Assembly (NCBI GenBank): GCA_031285575.1
Contig: JAITVX010000094.1
Location: forward strand, 1 to 5,684
Direction: 5' to 3'
DNA from: Bacteroidales bacterium
GTDB taxonomy: Bacteria > Bacteroidota > Bacteroidia > Bacteroidales > VadinHA17
Length of the DNA stretch: 5,684 bases
In this document: positions 5,548 to 5,684 of the stretch, piece after piece
How the letters are laid out: each line of letters opens with the position of its first letter
Position numbering within the stretch: position 1 is the stretch's first letter
Notes under the pieces: generated by a model
The model's database searches: none
Told to the model about the DNA's origin: nothing
The model's input: the letters and a program-made list of their open reading frames with translations, nothing else
Made by a program: the position numbers and the translations under genes

Positions 5548-5684
5548 CAGGTCTGCCTGTTCGCCATGTTTTAACGGTGTTAGCCGCAGCGATGGCGACG
5601 GCAGGAAACTGCCCAGCGACAGGCTGCTCCACTTGTGGTCAACCGCTTTTATGGTATCGGCAGACGAGCTGACTGCGTGGGGCC
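5530..5684 (-). CDS. C-terminal end of an unrecognised protein (partial)
   Basis: A minus-strand frame enters from the right edge and stays open for 50 codons to a TAG at 5532-5530; its first complete codon is 5682-5680. The translation includes SADTIKAVDHKWSSLSLGSF and ends HGEQADLPSTPV. I do not recognise it. In favour of a real gene: same orientation as the operon downstream, the other two minus frames have stops, base composition richer in GC than the spacer to its left, and a terminator-like hairpin 14 nt past the stop. Against: it is short, and one plus-strand frame is also open here, though without a start upstream. It should be read as a probable gene end of unknown function. Confidence 0.45.
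   Translation of the reverse strand, partial: PHAVSSSADTIKAVDHKWSSLSLGSFLPSPSLRLTPLKHGEQADLPSTPV

Noticed and set aside
5534..5560. ACAGGC / GCCTGT inverted repeat
   Set aside because: Six base pairs with a 15-nt loop, inside the probable partial coding frame, and in competition with other pairings; too weak to call.
5347..5574. 75-codon plus-strand frame in the right spacer
   Set aside because: It spans the predicted promoter and terminator hairpin of the minus-strand units, and its composition resembles translated non-coding DNA. No plus-strand promoter was found near it.

Overview
The window looks like chromosomal DNA from a Bacteroidota organism, most likely Bacteroidales. The signs are a panB N-terminus and a 73-residue DUF2795 protein that read like Bacteroidales sequences, a fused HisIE, promoters of the Bacteroidetes type (-7 box TAnnTTTG with a weak TTG-type -33 box), few Shine-Dalgarno sites and A-rich leaders. 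The content is mainly housekeeping: vitamin and amino-acid biosynthesis, plus an envelope-biogenesis operon. I see no phage, IS element, CRISPR array, tRNA or rRNA.

Left part (1-1162): the 5' end of panB (pantothenate synthesis) points left off the window edge. It diverges from a single hisIE gene (histidine steps 2 and 3). The 249-bp gap between them carries one recognisable promoter for each gene, and repeat/palindrome signals lie around the hisIE -33 box. Middle (1163-1563): an AT-rich spacer with its own promoter drives a very acidic 73-residue DUF2795 protein, which converges on the next operon.

Right part (1564-5347, minus strand): three tightly packed genes are transcribed right to left. 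They are a 283-aa lipoprotein that looks like a SurA relative with a degenerate isomerase region, a 451-aa SurA-type periplasmic chaperone/isomerase with two parvulin domains, and a 535-aa OstA/LptA-like protein. The first two are 5 nt apart, and the SurA and OstA genes overlap. Together they suggest a unit for outer-membrane protein folding and LPS transport. A promoter lies just upstream of the lipoprotein gene. Further right, a strong hairpin followed by a short T-run appears to end another minus-strand gene, of which only about 50 C-terminal codons are visible at the window edge.

No clearly new system is present. The points most worth a second look are the degenerate SurA-like lipoprotein, the co-transcribed surA-ostA pair, the hairpin-forming imperfect repeats near 5482-5547, and the Leu-coding hexamer repeat in the OstA-like signal peptide.
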